A program made the position numbers and the translations under genes. The notes below the pieces were generated by a model, which did no database searches, had not been told where the DNA came from, and saw only the letters and a program-made list of their open reading frames with translations. A DNA stretch of 14,750 nt from an uncultured Erysipelotrichaceae bacterium (lineage in GTDB: Bacteria; Bacillota_I; Bacilli_A; Erysipelotrichales; Coprobacillaceae): the NCBI GenBank assembly GCA_900317015.1, contig ONFH01000102.1, positions 1-14,750 on the forward strand, written 5' to 3'. Of this stretch, positions 4,898-13,113 are shown one piece after another (position 1 is the first letter of the stretch; each line of letters starts with the position of its first letter).

Positions 4898-6863
4898 GGC
4901 AAATTCACATTATGATGAATCGGATATTCAAATCTTAAAGGGACTTGAAGCAGTGAGAAAAAGACCAGGGATGTATATCGGGTCGACCGATAGCCGTGGT
5001 CTGCACCATCTGATCTGGGAGATCGTCGATAACTCGATCGATGAAGCTTTAGCAGGTTATGGGAAACAGATCACTGTCACGATTCATAAAGATGAAAGTG
5101 TGACAGTCGAAGATGAAGGACGTGGTATGCCAACGGGACTTAACCAAGAAACAGGCCGTCCAACACCAGAAGTTATTTTGACCGTTTTACATGCAGGCGG
5201 GAAGTTCTCTAGTGATGGGGGCTATAAAACATCCGGTGGTCTTCATGGCGTTGGTTCTTCGGTCGTCAATGCCTTAAGTGAATACTTAGAATTAACGATC
5301 TATCGTGATGGTGAGATCTATAAACAGACCTTTAGAAATGGCGGCAGCGAGATCTCGGAACCTGTCATTGCCGGCAAGACAAAGAAGACCGGGACAACGA
5401 TCCACTTTATGCCAGATAAAAAGATCTTTAAGAAGATCAAGTTTTCTTTCTCCACGGTCTCTGAACGTTTAAGAGAAGATGCCTTTTTATTAAAAGGGAT
5501 CAAGATGATCTTAATTGATGAACGCAGTGATCGTCGTGAAGAATATCATTATGAACATGGTCTAGAAGAATTCATCAACTGGTTAAATTCAGGTAAGAAT
5601 AAGACCATCTCAAAGATCGTCAGCTTCGATGATACAAGCAATCCAATCGAAGTTGAAGTGGCCTTACAGTTTAATGAAGGTTATCAGGAAAATATCGTCT
5701 CCTTTGTCAACTTAGTACGAACAGGGGATGGCGGAACCCATGAGATGGGCTTTAAGTCCGGCTTGACGAAAGTCTTTAATGAATATGCAAGAAAGTATGA
5801 ATTCTTAAAGAAGAAAGATAAGAACTTAGAAGGGTCTGATGTCCGTGAAGGTCTAACGGCGATCTTAAGTGTCAAGGTGCCAGAAGAACTGTTACAGTTT
5901 GAAGGTCAGACCAAAGGCAAATTAGGAACGCCGGAAGCCCGTAATATTCTTGAAACTGTCACGCAGGAACAGCTGACGTATTATCTTGAAGAAAATAAAG
6001 ATGAAGCTGATGCTTTAGTGGCCAAGATGATCAAGGCCGCTCATGCTCGTAATGCGGCTCGTAAAGCAAGAGAAGCGGAACGAGGCACGAAAGCCAAACG
6101 TGAAAAACAGATCTTGTCTGGGAAACTTGCGCCAGCCCAGTCAAAGAATAAAAAGAAAAATGAATTATACCTGGTCGAAGGGGATTCTGCCGGTGGGTCT
6201 GCAAAGCAGGGCCGTGACCGTAAATTCCAGGCCATCCTGCCCCTTCGTGGGAAGGTCGTTAATACCGAACGTGCAGCCTTAAGTGATGTCTTGAAGAATG
6301 AAGAGATCGCCACCATGATCAATACGATCAATGCCGGCTATGGGTCTGACTTTAATGCGGATGATTCCGCTTATGATAAGATCATTATCATGACCGATGC
6401 CGATACCGATGGGGCCCATATCCAGATCTTATTATTAACATTCTTCTACCGTTATATGCGTGGCTTGATCCAGGCCGGGAAGGTCTACATTGCCATGCCT
6501 CCACTTTATAAAGTTGCGAAAAAGAATGGCAAGCCGATCTACTGCTGGGATGAAAGTGAGCTTGAAGAAGCCAAAAAGAAAGTTGGCCGTGGTTATAATG
6601 TCCAGCGTTACAAAGGGCTTGGTGAAATGAATGCCGACCAGTTATGGGAGACGACAATGAACCCAGAAACAAGAACGCTGATCCAGGTCGGCATTGAAGA
6701 TGCTGCTCTGGTTGAAAAGAGAGTGTCGGTCTTAATGGGCGATAAAGTTGAACCACGTCGTGAATGGATCGAAGATAATGTCCAGTTCTCAATGGGCGAT
6801 GACTTTGATGCCTTTACGATGAATCAGAAAGAATTATTAGGAGGTCACGATGGAAAACGATAG
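4896..6863 (+). CDS. parE: DNA topoisomerase IV subunit B (ParE)
   Basis: ATPase subunit of topoisomerase IV, which with ParC separates linked daughter chromosomes and relaxes supercoils. The 655-residue protein has the type IIA order: a GHKL ATPase domain with E42 and N46 in EIVDNSIDEAL, GRGMP and GLHGVGSSVVNALS; a transducer domain; a TOPRIM domain with EGDSAGG from E428 and the DADTD metal motif at 501-505; and a C-terminal segment with QRYKGLGEMN. ParE is preferred over GyrB because the TOPRIM region reads RKFQAILPLRGKVVNTERA, as in Gram-positive ParE, and because the partner gene is clearly ParC. The ATG at 4896 follows AAGGGGG. Its 3' end overlaps parC by 14 bases, implying translational coupling and balanced subunits. 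Two candidate promoters and a structured leader lie upstream. Confidence 0.95.
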   Translation: MANSHYDESDIQILKGLEAVRKRPGMYIGSTDSRGLHHLIWEIVDNSIDEALAGYGKQITVTIHKDESVTVEDEGRGMPTGLNQETGRPTPEVILTVLHAGGKFSSDGGYKTSGGLHGVGSSVVNALSEYLELTIYRDGEIYKQTFRNGGSEISEPVIAGKTKKTGTTIHFMPDKKIFKKIKFSFSTVSERLREDAFLLKGIKMILIDERSDRREEYHYEHGLEEFINWLNSGKNKTISKIVSFDDTSNPIEVEVALQFNEGYQENIVSFVNLVRTGDGGTHEMGFKSGLTKVFNEYARKYEFLKKKDKNLEGSDVREGLTAILSVKVPEELLQFEGQTKGKLGTPEARNILETVTQEQLTYYLEENKDEADALVAKMIKAAHARNAARKAREAERGTKAKREKQILSGKLAPAQSKNKKKNELYLVEGDSAGGSAKQGRDRKFQAILPLRGKVVNTERAALSDVLKNEEIATMINTINAGYGSDFNADDSAYDKIIIMTDADTDGAHIQILLLTFFYRYMRGLIQAGKVYIAMPPLYKVAKKNGKPIYCWDESELEEAKKKVGRGYNVQRYKGLGEMNADQLWETTMNPETRTLIQVGIEDAALVEKRVSVLMGDKVEPRREWIEDNVQFSMGDDFDAFTMNQKELLGGHDGKR

Positions 6864-9495
6864 TAAGATCTTAAAGATGTCGCTTGATGACATCATGGGT
6901 GACCGCTTTGGCCGTTATTCAAAATATATTATTCAGGACCGTGCCTTACCAGATGTCCGTGATGGCTTGAAACCCGTTCAGCGTCGTATCTTATATGCAA
7001 TGTATAAGGAAGGCAACTTACCAAACAAACCTTATCGTAAATCGGCCAAGACCGTCGGGGTCGTTATTGGTAACTACCATCCACATGGCGACTCCTCGGT
7101 TTATGAAGCAATGGTCCGTTTATCACAGGAATGGAAGATGCGTATGCCCCTTGTCGATATGCAGGGGAACAACGGGTCCATTGATAATGACCCAGCCGCT
7201 GCCATGCGATATACCGAAGCTAGACTGGCACCGATCTCTTTGGAGTTATTAAAGGATATCGATAAAGATACTGTTGAGATGGCCCTCAACTTCGATGATA
7301 CCGAATATGAACCAACGGTTTTACCAGCCAAATATCCAAACTTATTAGTCAATGGGGCGACAGGGATCTCGGCTGGTTATGCCACAGATATTCCACCTCA
7401 TAACTTAGGAGAAGTCATTGATGCGACGATCTATCGCATCAAGCATCCCCATTCAACATTTGAAGACTTACATAAGTTCATCAAAGGTCCTGATTTCCCA
7501 ACAGGCGGGATCGTTGAAGGATCAAAAGATATTGCCAATGCCTTAAGAAAAGGACGAGGCAAAGTCATCGTCCGTTCGAAGACGGCCATTGAAGAAAAGA
7601 AGACAATGAATCAGATCGTCGTCACGGAAATTCCTTATGAAGTCAATAAGGCGGAAATGGTCCGCAAGATCGATGAGATCCGCTTTAATCGTGATATTGA
7701 CGGCATCATTGAAGTCCGTGATGAATCAGACCGTACCGGTCTAAGAGTCGTTATTGATTTGAAGAAAGATGTCGATGCCAATAACGTCTTAAATTACTTA
7801 TTCAAGAATACGGACTTACAGAAGAACTATAACTATAATATGACAGCCATCAAGGATAAGCGTCCAGAACTGATGGGCATTGAAGAGATCATTGATGGTT
7901 ATATCGATCATGAGATTGAAGTCGTGACGAGACGTTCACAGTTCGACTTAGAAAAAGCAGAAAAACGTGAACATATCGTTGAAGGCTTGATCAAGGCGGT
8001 TTCTATTTTGGATGAAGTCGTTCATACGATCCGCCATTCAAAAGACAAAGGCGATGCCAAACGTAACTTAATGAAGGAATATGGCTTTAGTGAAGCCCAG
8101 GCCGAAGCCATCGTCATGTTACAGTTATATCGTTTAACCAATACCGATATCGTTGCCTTAGAAAATGAACAGAAGGAACTATTAGCCAATATTGAGAATT
8201 TAAAAGCCATCTTAGGATCTGAAAAAGTCTTAAGAGGTGTCATTATCGATGAATTAAAGGATATTAAGAAGAAGTATCCAACTCCACGTCTCACAAAGAT
8301 CGAAGATGAAGTGCGTGATACATCCATCGATGATCGTGCGATGATCATCTCGGAAGACTGCATGGTCTCTTTAACAAGAGATGGCTACTTAAAGAAGATC
8401 TCTTTACGTAGTGCTAAAGCTTCTAAAGATGCACCGATCGGGAAGAAGGACGATGATCCATTATGTGCTTTATTTGAAGCCAATACATTACATACGATCT
8501 TAGCCTTTACCAATAAAGGAAACTACTGCTTTATTCCCGTTCATAAGATTGATGAATTTAAGTGGAAGGATCTTGGCAAGCATATCAGTTATTTAATTAA
8601 AGTGCCTAATGATGAAAAATTCATTGGCGCGATCTTAGTGAAGGATTTCGATGTCGATCAGTATGTCGTTTTAGCCACTAAGAATGGTCAGATCAAGAGA
8701 GTTGCGATTCGTGACTTCTTAGTCTCACGTTTCTCAAGACCGCTCAAGTGCATGAACCTGAAAGGCGATGATGAGCTTGTCAGCGTCCAGATTTCCGATG
8801 GCCATTTAGGTGTCATTCTAGGCAGCCGGGCTGGTTATGGAGCGATGTATTCAGAAAGTGAGATCTCCGTCTTAGGCATTAAGGCCGGCGGTATTAAAGG
8901 CATGCGTTTAACGAATGATACCTTAGCCTTTATGCGTGTCTTTGATCCGATGAAGGTCGAGACATTGATGATCTTTATTGAACCAGCAGGTGTGAAACGT
9001 ATTCATGTCAGTGATATTCCAGCGACAAGACGTGGCAATAAGGGTGTTCTTATTTACAAGGCACCAAAGACGAAACAGACCCATGTCATCGATGGCGAGA
9101 TCTTAGAAACTTATGATCATGTCGATGTCATTGCCGGTGAAGAACATGTCAGTGTTGTCGCCAAAGATTATAATTTTATGGCTTTAAGCTCTCGTTGTGG
9201 AGCCATCAAAGATTTCTCAAGTAAAACGATCGATGATATTTATGATCCTCGTCCAATGATCATTGAAAAGGTCAAGGAAGATGAGCAAACGACAAAAGAG
9301 GATCAAACGCCAGAGGTGGATCTCGAAGTCAAAAAGAAACCAACGCTCTTTGATGATCAGATTGAAGAAGAGCCTGTCGAAGAAGAAACAGTGACACCAA
9401 AAGTCATAAAAAAGAAGAAGACAAAGACGAAAAAAGAAGATCCACAGTTTGAAGAGCTGTCTTTAGAAGACCTCTTAAACAGCGATGATTTTTAA
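6850..9495 (+). CDS. parC: DNA topoisomerase IV subunit A (ParC)
   Basis: DNA breakage-reunion subunit of topoisomerase IV. The N-terminal domain (about 10-480) contains DRALPDVRDGLKPVQRRILY, the catalytic tyrosine Y121 in AAMRYTEARL, and the quinolone-resistance region HPHGDSSVYEAM. The key positions there are S82 and E86, the usual susceptible-type residues of Gram-positive ParC. Residues about 495-800 form the beta-pinwheel DNA-wrapping domain; no canonical QRRGGKG box of GyrA is present, only a TRRGNKG stretch late in the domain. From about residue 806 to 881 the protein ends in a highly charged, low-complexity tail rich in Glu, Asp and Lys, probably disordered, which makes it longer than the roughly 800-820 residues usual for ParC. 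AGGAGGT (6839-6845) within parE serves the ATG at 6850. Confidence 0.95.
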   Translation: MENDSKILKMSLDDIMGDRFGRYSKYIIQDRALPDVRDGLKPVQRRILYAMYKEGNLPNKPYRKSAKTVGVVIGNYHPHGDSSVYEAMVRLSQEWKMRMPLVDMQGNNGSIDNDPAAAMRYTEARLAPISLELLKDIDKDTVEMALNFDDTEYEPTVLPAKYPNLLVNGATGISAGYATDIPPHNLGEVIDATIYRIKHPHSTFEDLHKFIKGPDFPTGGIVEGSKDIANALRKGRGKVIVRSKTAIEEKKTMNQIVVTEIPYEVNKAEMVRKIDEIRFNRDIDGIIEVRDESDRTGLRVVIDLKKDVDANNVLNYLFKNTDLQKNYNYNMTAIKDKRPELMGIEEIIDGYIDHEIEVVTRRSQFDLEKAEKREHIVEGLIKAVSILDEVVHTIRHSKDKGDAKRNLMKEYGFSEAQAEAIVMLQLYRLTNTDIVALENEQKELLANIENLKAILGSEKVLRGVIIDELKDIKKKYPTPRLTKIEDEVRDTSIDDRAMIISEDCMVSLTRDGYLKKISLRSAKASKDAPIGKKDDDPLCALFEANTLHTILAFTNKGNYCFIPVHKIDEFKWKDLGKHISYLIKVPNDEKFIGAILVKDFDVDQYVVLATKNGQIKRVAIRDFLVSRFSRPLKCMNLKGDDELVSVQISDGHLGVILGSRAGYGAMYSESEISVLGIKAGGIKGMRLTNDTLAFMRVFDPMKVETLMIFIEPAGVKRIHVSDIPATRRGNKGVLIYKAPKTKQTHVIDGEILETYDHVDVIAGEEHVSVVAKDYNFMALSSRCGAIKDFSSKTIDDIYDPRPMIIEKVKEDEQTTKEDQTPEVDLEVKKKPTLFDDQIEEEPVEEETVTPKVIKKKKTKTKKEDPQFEELSLEDLLNSDDF

Positions 9496-9499
9496 AATG

Positions 9500-9528
9500 A
9501 AGAGAGGTACAGTACGTACCTTTCTTTT
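9500..9528 (+). terminator. Short terminator after parC
   Basis: GAGAGGTAC (9502-9510) pairs with GTACCTTTC (9516-9524), with one G-U wobble and an AGTAC loop, extended by two A-T pairs. Only about four T follow before CG, so termination may be partial. Confidence 0.55.
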
Positions 9529-9543
9529 CGTCTAAAAATAGTG

Positions 9544-9549
9544 TACAAT
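9544..9549 (+). promoter_or_regulatory. Possible -10 box of the yqeH operon
   Basis: TACAAT in the 79-base gap between parC and yqeH, in the context GTGTACAATAAG. No good -35 is seen at 16-18 bases upstream; the best is TTTCTT in the terminator T-tract. A start near 9556 would leave a leader of about 20 bases with AAAGGGTG as ribosome binding site. Confidence 0.4.
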
Positions 9550-9574
9550 AAGCAAAAGAAAAAAGGGTGATAAA

Positions 9575-10672
9575 ATGAGTGAATTAAGATGTTATGGCTG
9601 TGGGGCCATCATCCAGAGTGATGATCCCAAAAAGCCAGGCTATCTGCCAAAAAAAGCATTAGAAAACAGAAGTGAAGATGAGATCCTCTGTCAGCGCTGT
9701 TTTAAATTACAGCACTATCATACGAAGATGGAAGCCAGATTAACGCGTGATGATTTCTTACGCATCATCTCGAAGATCGGTGAAGAAGACTGCTTAGTCG
9801 TTTATTTAGTCGACTTGTTTGACTTTGAAGGCTCACGCATTCCAGGTCTCATGCGTCATATCGGCTACAATGATGTGTTCGTTCTTGCCAACAAGCGTGA
9901 CTTGTTGCCAAGTAGTTTAAAGGATCATCGTATTATGATGTGGGTCCGTCGACAGCTCAAGCAGGATGGCATCAAACCTGTGGATGTTGTCGTGACAAGC
10001 GGGAAGAAGAGCTACAACTTCGATGAGATCTTCGAAAAAATTGAAGAATACCGTAAAGGTCGAGATGTCTATGTCGTTGGCATGACGAATGTTGGGAAAT
10101 CGACATTCATCAACAGTCTGTTAAAGCATTATACGGATATCGACAGTGGTATTACGACGAGCGAATTCCCCGGCACGACGTTAGATCTGATCAAGATCCC
10201 ATTTGATGAACATTCCAGTCTTTATGACACACCGGGCATCATCAATGAACATCAGATGACGTCAAGAGTCGATGAAAAAGATCTTAAGATCATCATGCCA
10301 CAGGGCGAAGTACGACCAGTGACGTTCCAGCTTAACGACCAGCAGGCAATCTATATGGATGGCCTGGCTCGTATGGATTATGTCAAAGGCAATAAGGGCA
10401 GTTTCATCTGTTATTTCTCAAAACGCCTTAAGCTGCATCGTACAAAATTAGAAAATGCGGATGGTCTCTATAACCGTCATAAAACATTCACTTTATCATG
10501 TGATGATATCCAGGATATCAAAGATATGAAGACGTATTCCTTTACCTTTGATGGCACAAAGAAGGACCTTGTCATCAGCGGCTTAGGCTTTATCAGTGTC
10601 AAAGCCAAAGGACAGGTCATCGTTCATGTGCCAGAAGGCATCGATGTCGTCTTAAGAGAACCATTAGTTTAG
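9575..10672 (+). CDS. yqeH: Circularly permuted GTPase YqeH, 30S ribosome assembly
   Basis: YqeH is a GTPase needed for correct assembly of the small ribosomal subunit. The 365-residue protein opens with a four-cysteine zinc finger (C6, C9, C39, C42). The GTPase motifs come in permuted order: G4 NKRD at 106-109, G5 near TSGKK, then G1 GMTNVGKST at 169-177, the switch region TTSEFPGTT and G3 DTPG at 218-221. A C-terminal RNA- or protein-binding domain follows. The permutation and the zinc finger are diagnostic. It is the first gene of a tightly packed operon with yhbY, nadD-yqeK, rsfS and yqeM, as in Bacillus, but without the aroE gene that sits after yqeH there and with no yqeG immediately upstream. 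The ATG at 9575 follows AAAGGGTG. Confidence 0.95.
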   Translation: MSELRCYGCGAIIQSDDPKKPGYLPKKALENRSEDEILCQRCFKLQHYHTKMEARLTRDDFLRIISKIGEEDCLVVYLVDLFDFEGSRIPGLMRHIGYNDVFVLANKRDLLPSSLKDHRIMMWVRRQLKQDGIKPVDVVVTSGKKSYNFDEIFEKIEEYRKGRDVYVVGMTNVGKSTFINSLLKHYTDIDSGITTSEFPGTTLDLIKIPFDEHSSLYDTPGIINEHQMTSRVDEKDLKIIMPQGEVRPVTFQLNDQQAIYMDGLARMDYVKGNKGSFICYFSKRLKLHRTKLENADGLYNRHKTFTLSCDDIQDIKDMKTYSFTFDGTKKDLVISGLGFISVKAKGQVIVHVPEGIDVVLREPLV

Positions 10673-10680
10673 GAGATTAT

Positions 10681-10968
10681 ATGTTAACGAGTAAACAGAA
10701 AAAATATTTAAAAAGCGAAGCCCATTCTTTAAAGCCGATCTTCCAGATCGGCAAGGATGGTGTCGGCAATAAACAGGCGCGTAGCATCAGCGATGCGTTA
10801 GAAAAGAAAGAATTAATTAAAGTCAAGCTCTTGGATACGTGTCCACAGTCACTCAATGAAGTGGCCGTTGAGTTATCCGCAAAAACAAAAGCTGATGTTG
10901 TCAATATGATTGGTCATACGATTATTTTATATAAACATAGTGAAAAGGACATTTATAAGTTACCATGA
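10681..10968 (+). CDS. yhbY: YhbY-type (CRM domain) RNA-binding protein
   Basis: A 95-residue single CRS1-YhbY domain protein (YqeI in Bacillus) that binds RNA and associates with pre-50S ribosomal particles in characterised relatives. The N-terminus LTSKQKKYLKSEAHSLKP and the GKDG loop (G24-G27, the GxxG motif) in FQIGKDGVGNKQ are typical, as is the later segment VKLLDTCPQSLNEVA. AGGAG at 10671-10675 overlaps the yqeH stop codon and serves the ATG at 10681. Its own stop overlaps the nadD start in an ATGA junction (10965-10968). Length is normal. The exact role in assembly remains partly open in the family. Confidence 0.93.
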   Translation: MLTSKQKKYLKSEAHSLKPIFQIGKDGVGNKQARSISDALEKKELIKVKLLDTCPQSLNEVAVELSAKTKADVVNMIGHTIILYKHSEKDIYKLP

Positions 10969-12053
10969 GAATTGGATTATTAGGAGGCAGTTTTGATCCT
11001 GTTCACAAGGGTCATATTGCCATTGCAAAAGAAGCATTAAAAACATTAAGCATCGACTGGTTTTATTTTATTCCAACTAAGAATAATCCTTGGAAGGATA
11101 CGACGGTCGCCAGTGCCGATGATCGTGTCAATATGTTAAAGATCGCCACGCAGGATGATCAGCGTTTACGTATCTCACCGATCGAGATCGATGCCAGTGG
11201 AAACGGCAAGAGCTATACCGTGGATACACTTGCCAATCTTTGTGCGATGTATCCAACCAATGAATATTATTATTTAATGGGGATGGATCAGGTCTGTGAA
11301 TTCCATAAGTGGAAAGAGGCGGACACGATCGCCAGCTTTGTGCAGTTAGTTGCCTTCAACCGTAAAGGTTATCCAACAATGCATAAGAATCTAGATAAGT
11401 ATCATTTTATCAAGATGGGCAATCCTGGGATTGAAGCCAGCTCCACGCAGATCAAGGAAGGGCATTTAGAAATGCTTGATCGTGAGGTCTTAAAGTATAT
11501 CTCTGCCCATGGTCTCTATTTAGATACGATGATCAAGCCACGTTTATCAAAGAAACGTTATAAACATTCTTTATCCGTTGCTAAACTGACAAAGGAGTTT
11601 GCGGAAGCGAACGGCTGTGATCCACTGAAAGGCTGGATCGCCGGCGTGATGCATGATGTCGCTAAGGAAATGGATAAGAAGGAAGCCAAGTTTTTGATGA
11701 AGGAATACTATCCTCATCATTTAGATGCCTCACGTCCTATCTGGCATCAGTGGCTCTCAAGTTTTGTCTGTCAGACAGAATTCTTGATCATTGATCCAGA
11801 AATCTTAAAGGCCATTGAAGATCATACGACGGGTTCTACGTCGATGACGAAACTTGGCAAATGTCTTTACTGCGCTGATAAGCTTGATCCATTAAGAGGC
11901 TATGATTCTTCAAAAGGTATTGAACTTTGTATGAAGGATATCGATGCTGGCTTTGTCGATCAGCTGCAGCAGTTTTATGACTACTCAAAAGAAAACGATC
12001 GTCCAATCGATGATGTCTTCTTTGAAATCTATAGAAAATACGTAAAGGGGTAA
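10965..12053 (+). CDS. nadD: Fused nicotinate-nucleotide adenylyltransferase (NadD) and YqeK HD-domain hydrolase
   Basis: Two enzymes in one 362-residue chain. Residues 1 to about 188 are NadD, which adenylates nicotinate mononucleotide in NAD synthesis: GGSFDPVHKGH at 7-17 (nucleotide loop with the HxGH signature), a SYTVDTL region, and SSTQIK from 159. Residues from about 193 to the end are an HD phosphohydrolase of the YqeK type, known in Bacillus and others as a symmetric diadenosine tetraphosphate hydrolase. Its metal ligands are visible: H201 (RYKHS), H230-D231 (MHDVAK), H261 (WHQW), H287 (EDHTTG) and D305 (YCADKLDP). Both active sites look intact. In Bacillus these are two adjacent genes; fusions occur in Mollicutes and relatives. 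The start overlaps the yhbY stop, so translation is probably coupled. Confidence 0.93.
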   Translation: MRIGLLGGSFDPVHKGHIAIAKEALKTLSIDWFYFIPTKNNPWKDTTVASADDRVNMLKIATQDDQRLRISPIEIDASGNGKSYTVDTLANLCAMYPTNEYYYLMGMDQVCEFHKWKEADTIASFVQLVAFNRKGYPTMHKNLDKYHFIKMGNPGIEASSTQIKEGHLEMLDREVLKYISAHGLYLDTMIKPRLSKKRYKHSLSVAKLTKEFAEANGCDPLKGWIAGVMHDVAKEMDKKEAKFLMKEYYPHHLDASRPIWHQWLSSFVCQTEFLIIDPEILKAIEDHTTGSTSMTKLGKCLYCADKLDPLRGYDSSKGIELCMKDIDAGFVDQLQQFYDYSKENDRPIDDVFFEIYRKYVKG

Positions 12054-12055
12054 TT

Positions 12056-12403
12056 ATGACAAAATTAGAATGCATTGTGAAAGCCATGGATGATAAACTG
12101 GCTTCTCATATCACAGCCATCGACATGCGCGAGGCAAGTCCTATTTTTGATACATTTGTATTATGTTCCGCAAGCAACCAGCGTTTAATGCATGCCATTA
12201 AAGAAAATGTGGTCGACGAACTCGCAAAAAACGGCTTTGAAGTTCGTGGCGTTGAAGGCTTAAGAGATTCGAAATGGATCTTGATCGACTGTGGTGATAT
12301 CGTTTGTCACATCTTTGAAAGTGATGAACGTGATAACTATGGTTTAGAAAAATTATGGGGCGATATGCCTACGATCGATGTTGAGGACATGATCACAAAA
12401 TGA
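12056..12403 (+). CDS. rsfS: Ribosomal silencing factor RsfS
   Basis: RsfS (YqeL/YbeB, Iojap family) binds ribosomal protein uL14 and keeps the 50S subunit from joining the 30S subunit in starved or stationary cells. The 115-residue protein has the conserved sequence SPIFDTFVLCSASNQRL and the C-terminal block LRDSKWILIDCGDIVCHIF followed by YGLEKLWGD. It starts 2 bases after the nadD-yqeK stop, with AAAGGGG just upstream, and its stop overlaps the next start in an ATGA junction. The placement next to ribosome assembly factors matches the Bacillus cluster. Length is normal and no odd residues are seen. Confidence 0.95.
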   Translation: MTKLECIVKAMDDKLASHITAIDMREASPIFDTFVLCSASNQRLMHAIKENVVDELAKNGFEVRGVEGLRDSKWILIDCGDIVCHIFESDERDNYGLEKLWGDMPTIDVEDMITK

Positions 12404-13113
12404 GTTATCAGGAATTCGCTTATTACTACGATTCTTTGATGGATCCTCAGTTTTATGAAGACTATCTTGCTTTTCTAGATAAACATGTCTCATTCCACAA
12501 AGCCATTGAACTTGGCTGTGGGACTGGTGAGATGACGTTCCGTTTATTAGCAGAAGGGAAGGATCTCATTGCGACCGATCTTTCTGATGATATGTTAGAA
12601 GTCTTAGCCGAAAAAGCGGAAGTCAAAGGCGTACATTTACCAATGTATCGTATGGATATGTGCGATTTTGAGATCAATGGCGAAATGGATGCGGTCTTAT
12701 GTTTCTGTGATTCACTCAACTACATCATAGACTTAAAAGATGTCAAGAAGGTCTTCATTCATGCTTATAAAGCTCTTCACAAAGGCGGATGCTTCGTCTT
12801 TGATGTCGATTCTCTTTATAAGTGCAATGTGATCTTAAAAGATTATTTAGAAGAGAGCTATGATGAAGATTACTATTTCCATTGGGACGTCAAGAGTGAT
12901 GACCATGGAGACATTATTCATCATGTCATCATTGAGGATCAGGAGACCCATCATCACGTCGATGAGATCCATCATCAGAAGACGTATGATGTGGATACAT
13001 ATAAACAATTATTAGAGGAAGCAGGCTTTCACCATGTGGACGTATACAGTGATTTTCATGACTATGAAGAACAGTGTGAACGAGTGATCTTTGTCTGCTT
13101 CAAGGAGGACTAA
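12400..13113 (+). CDS. SAM-dependent class I methyltransferase, YqeM-like
   Basis: A 237-residue Rossmann-fold methyltransferase. Motif I is ELGCGTG at 37-43, the acidic residue binding the SAM ribose is probably D60 in ATDLSDDML, and the post-motif strand VLCFCDSLNYI is present. The opening YQEFAYYYDSLMD and the late HHQKTYDVDTYKQLLEEAGF agree with the YqeM family that follows rsfS in the Bacillus cluster. The substrate is not known from sequence. A histidine-rich stretch around residues 168-192 is notable, although part of it (the HHQ) seems to be a family trait. Its start overlaps the rsfS stop by 4 bases, and the next gene, for the S-adenosylhomocysteine nucleosidase, follows without a gap. 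That suggests the methylation product is cleared locally in the pathway. Confidence 0.88.
   Translation: MSYQEFAYYYDSLMDPQFYEDYLAFLDKHVSFHKAIELGCGTGEMTFRLLAEGKDLIATDLSDDMLEVLAEKAEVKGVHLPMYRMDMCDFEINGEMDAVLCFCDSLNYIIDLKDVKKVFIHAYKALHKGGCFVFDVDSLYKCNVILKDYLEESYDEDYYFHWDVKSDDHGDIIHHVIIEDQETHHHVDEIHHQKTYDVDTYKQLLEEAGFHHVDVYSDFHDYEEQCERVIFVCFKED

Noticed and set aside
6388..6792. 134-codon open frame on the minus strand inside parE
   Set aside because: It is fully antisense to the conserved TOPRIM-coding region, has no family resemblance and no ribosome binding site of note. It is a by-product of parE codon use.
8022..8363. 113-codon minus-strand frame inside parC
   Set aside because: It shadows a conserved part of parC and its composition is that of reversed parC codons.
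4896..9495. Gyrase (gyrB-gyrA) instead of topoisomerase IV
   Set aside because: The A subunit has HPHGDSSVYE rather than the gyrase HPHGDSA(I/V)Y, lacks the canonical GyrA box, and the B subunit TOPRIM region reads as ParE.
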